Part shown: one piece after another, positions 7,037-7,522 of the stretch
Layout: each line of letters starts with the position of its first letter
Numbering within the stretch: the first letter of the stretch is position 1
Source: Gammaproteobacteria bacterium
Lineage (GTDB): Bacteria; Pseudomonadota; Gammaproteobacteria; Berkiellales; Berkiellaceae
Length of the DNA: 7,522 bases
Direction of reading: 5' to 3'
Assembly: GCA_016874315.1 (NCBI GenBank)
Contig: VGTX01000047.1
Coordinates: forward strand, 1-7,522
The notes under the pieces: model-generated
Databases searched by the model: none
What the model was told of the DNA's origin: nothing
What the model saw: the letters and a program-made list of their open reading frames with translations, nothing else
Program-made: the position numbers and the translations under genes

Positions 7037-7522
7037 ATGTTTCACCATGCACACTTTGTCAAAAGCTGCTCAGATTGGCGACAATGGCCAGAACATTCCA
7101 GTCCTGTTCCTATTGTTGGATTTTGGGGTCGATCGAATGTCGGTAAGTCCTCATTGCTAAATGCCTTACTCGGTGAAAAAATTGCTCATGTATCGAACAC
7201 TCCAGGTCGCACTCAACTTTTAAATCTCTTCTTTCACCCAGCGCGCAAAGAACGGGGACCTGATTGCTTATTTTGTGATTTACCAGGATATGGATATGCA
7301 AATGTCTCAAAAAAAGATGCCAATCTTATTAGTGGGCGATTGTATGATTATCTAGAAAACAGCCCTTATAGCCCGAACATGCTAATATGGCTGCTTGATG
7401 CCAGACATGGATGCACTTCTACAGATTTTAGCGTAGTGCCATTAATTGCAGCCCTTGCTGAAAAAGCGGAAATATGTGTTATTAGTACAAAAAATGACAA
7501 GATCTCACGAACGCAACAGCTT
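7037..7522 (+). CDS. engB: Ribosome-biogenesis GTP-binding protein EngB (YihA/YsxC), 5' part
   Basis: The frame is open to the window edge, giving 162 residues of a protein that is usually about 200. GTPase motifs appear in order: G1 GRSNVGKS (31-38), the EngB-specific NTPGRTQLLN (54-63) that includes G2, G3 DLPGYGYA (81-88) and G4 TKNDK (151-155). G5 and the C-terminal helix lie outside the window. EngB is an essential GTPase in large-subunit assembly. The N-terminus HAHFVKSCSDWRQWP aligns with E. coli THFVMSAPDIRHLP, which supports the ATG at 7037-7039. An in-frame ATG at 7004 would add 11 residues. Neither start has a convincing Shine-Dalgarno, so the start is uncertain. The Phe-Trp before the P-loop (FWGRSN) replaces the usual Phe-Ala. 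It is divergent from the cytochrome c4 operon. Confidence 0.94.
   Translation, partial: MFHHAHFVKSCSDWRQWPEHSSPVPIVGFWGRSNVGKSSLLNALLGEKIAHVSNTPGRTQLLNLFFHPARKERGPDCLFCDLPGYGYANVSKKDANLISGRLYDYLENSPYSPNMLIWLLDARHGCTSTDFSVVPLIAALAEKAEICVISTKNDKISRTQQL

Noticed and set aside
6940..7146. Plus-strand open frame in the engB leader with a CTLC motif
   Set aside because: Its second half is engB read in the wrong frame. The P-loop frame beginning at 7037 explains the sequence, so the cysteines are chance.

Overview
The window is an AT-rich stretch of ordinary bacterial chromosome made of housekeeping genes packed almost end to end. The evidence points to a gammaproteobacterium: a Dam-type methylase with the NRxGxNGLCRxN block, an Azotobacter/Pseudomonas-type seven-iron ferredoxin, a tRNA-Arg(CCG) close to the E. 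coli one, and engB divergent from a cytochrome c4-dsbA pair (a layout I recall from Pseudomonas). The low GC and the divergent but catalytically intact GlmS and GlmU would suit a fast-evolving, possibly host-associated lineage. That last point is inference; no gene here proves a lifestyle.

Left part (1-1332): the 3' end of hemB reads rightward and overlaps the 3' end of the leftward rpmE (ribosomal protein L31) by 11 bp. Upstream of rpmE, also leftward, is a dam-like adenine methylase. A near-consensus promoter for rpmE lies inside the end of dam.

Middle (1333-1851): divergent from dam across 72 bp is fdxA, followed by a tRNA-Arg(CCG) gene, both rightward.

Right-centre (1822-6788): five leftward genes form one compact, probable operon, in transcription order cytochrome c4, dsbA-like, glmU, glmS and a YqeG-like HAD phosphatase. 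Spacings are a 4-bp overlap, 24 bp, 4 bp and 8 bp. The first two products act in the periplasm (electron transfer and disulfide chemistry). glmS and glmU supply glucosamine-6-phosphate and UDP-GlcNAc for peptidoglycan and LPS; the intervening enzyme GlmM is not in the window. The HAD gene has its stop codon inside the antisense strand of the tRNA.

Right end (6789-7522): a 248-bp AT-rich divergent intergenic region, then the 5' part of engB (ribosome-assembly GTPase), which runs off the window.

I see no mobile element, CRISPR array, toxin-antitoxin pair, defence island or biosynthetic cluster, and nothing that looks like a new multi-gene system. The points worth a second look are local: the CDS/tRNA antisense overlap, the mismatch in the tRNA acceptor stem, divergent active-site neighbourhoods in the DsbA-like and HAD proteins, a GlmU one helix coil short, the L31 tail, and a perfect 15-bp hairpin inside hemB.
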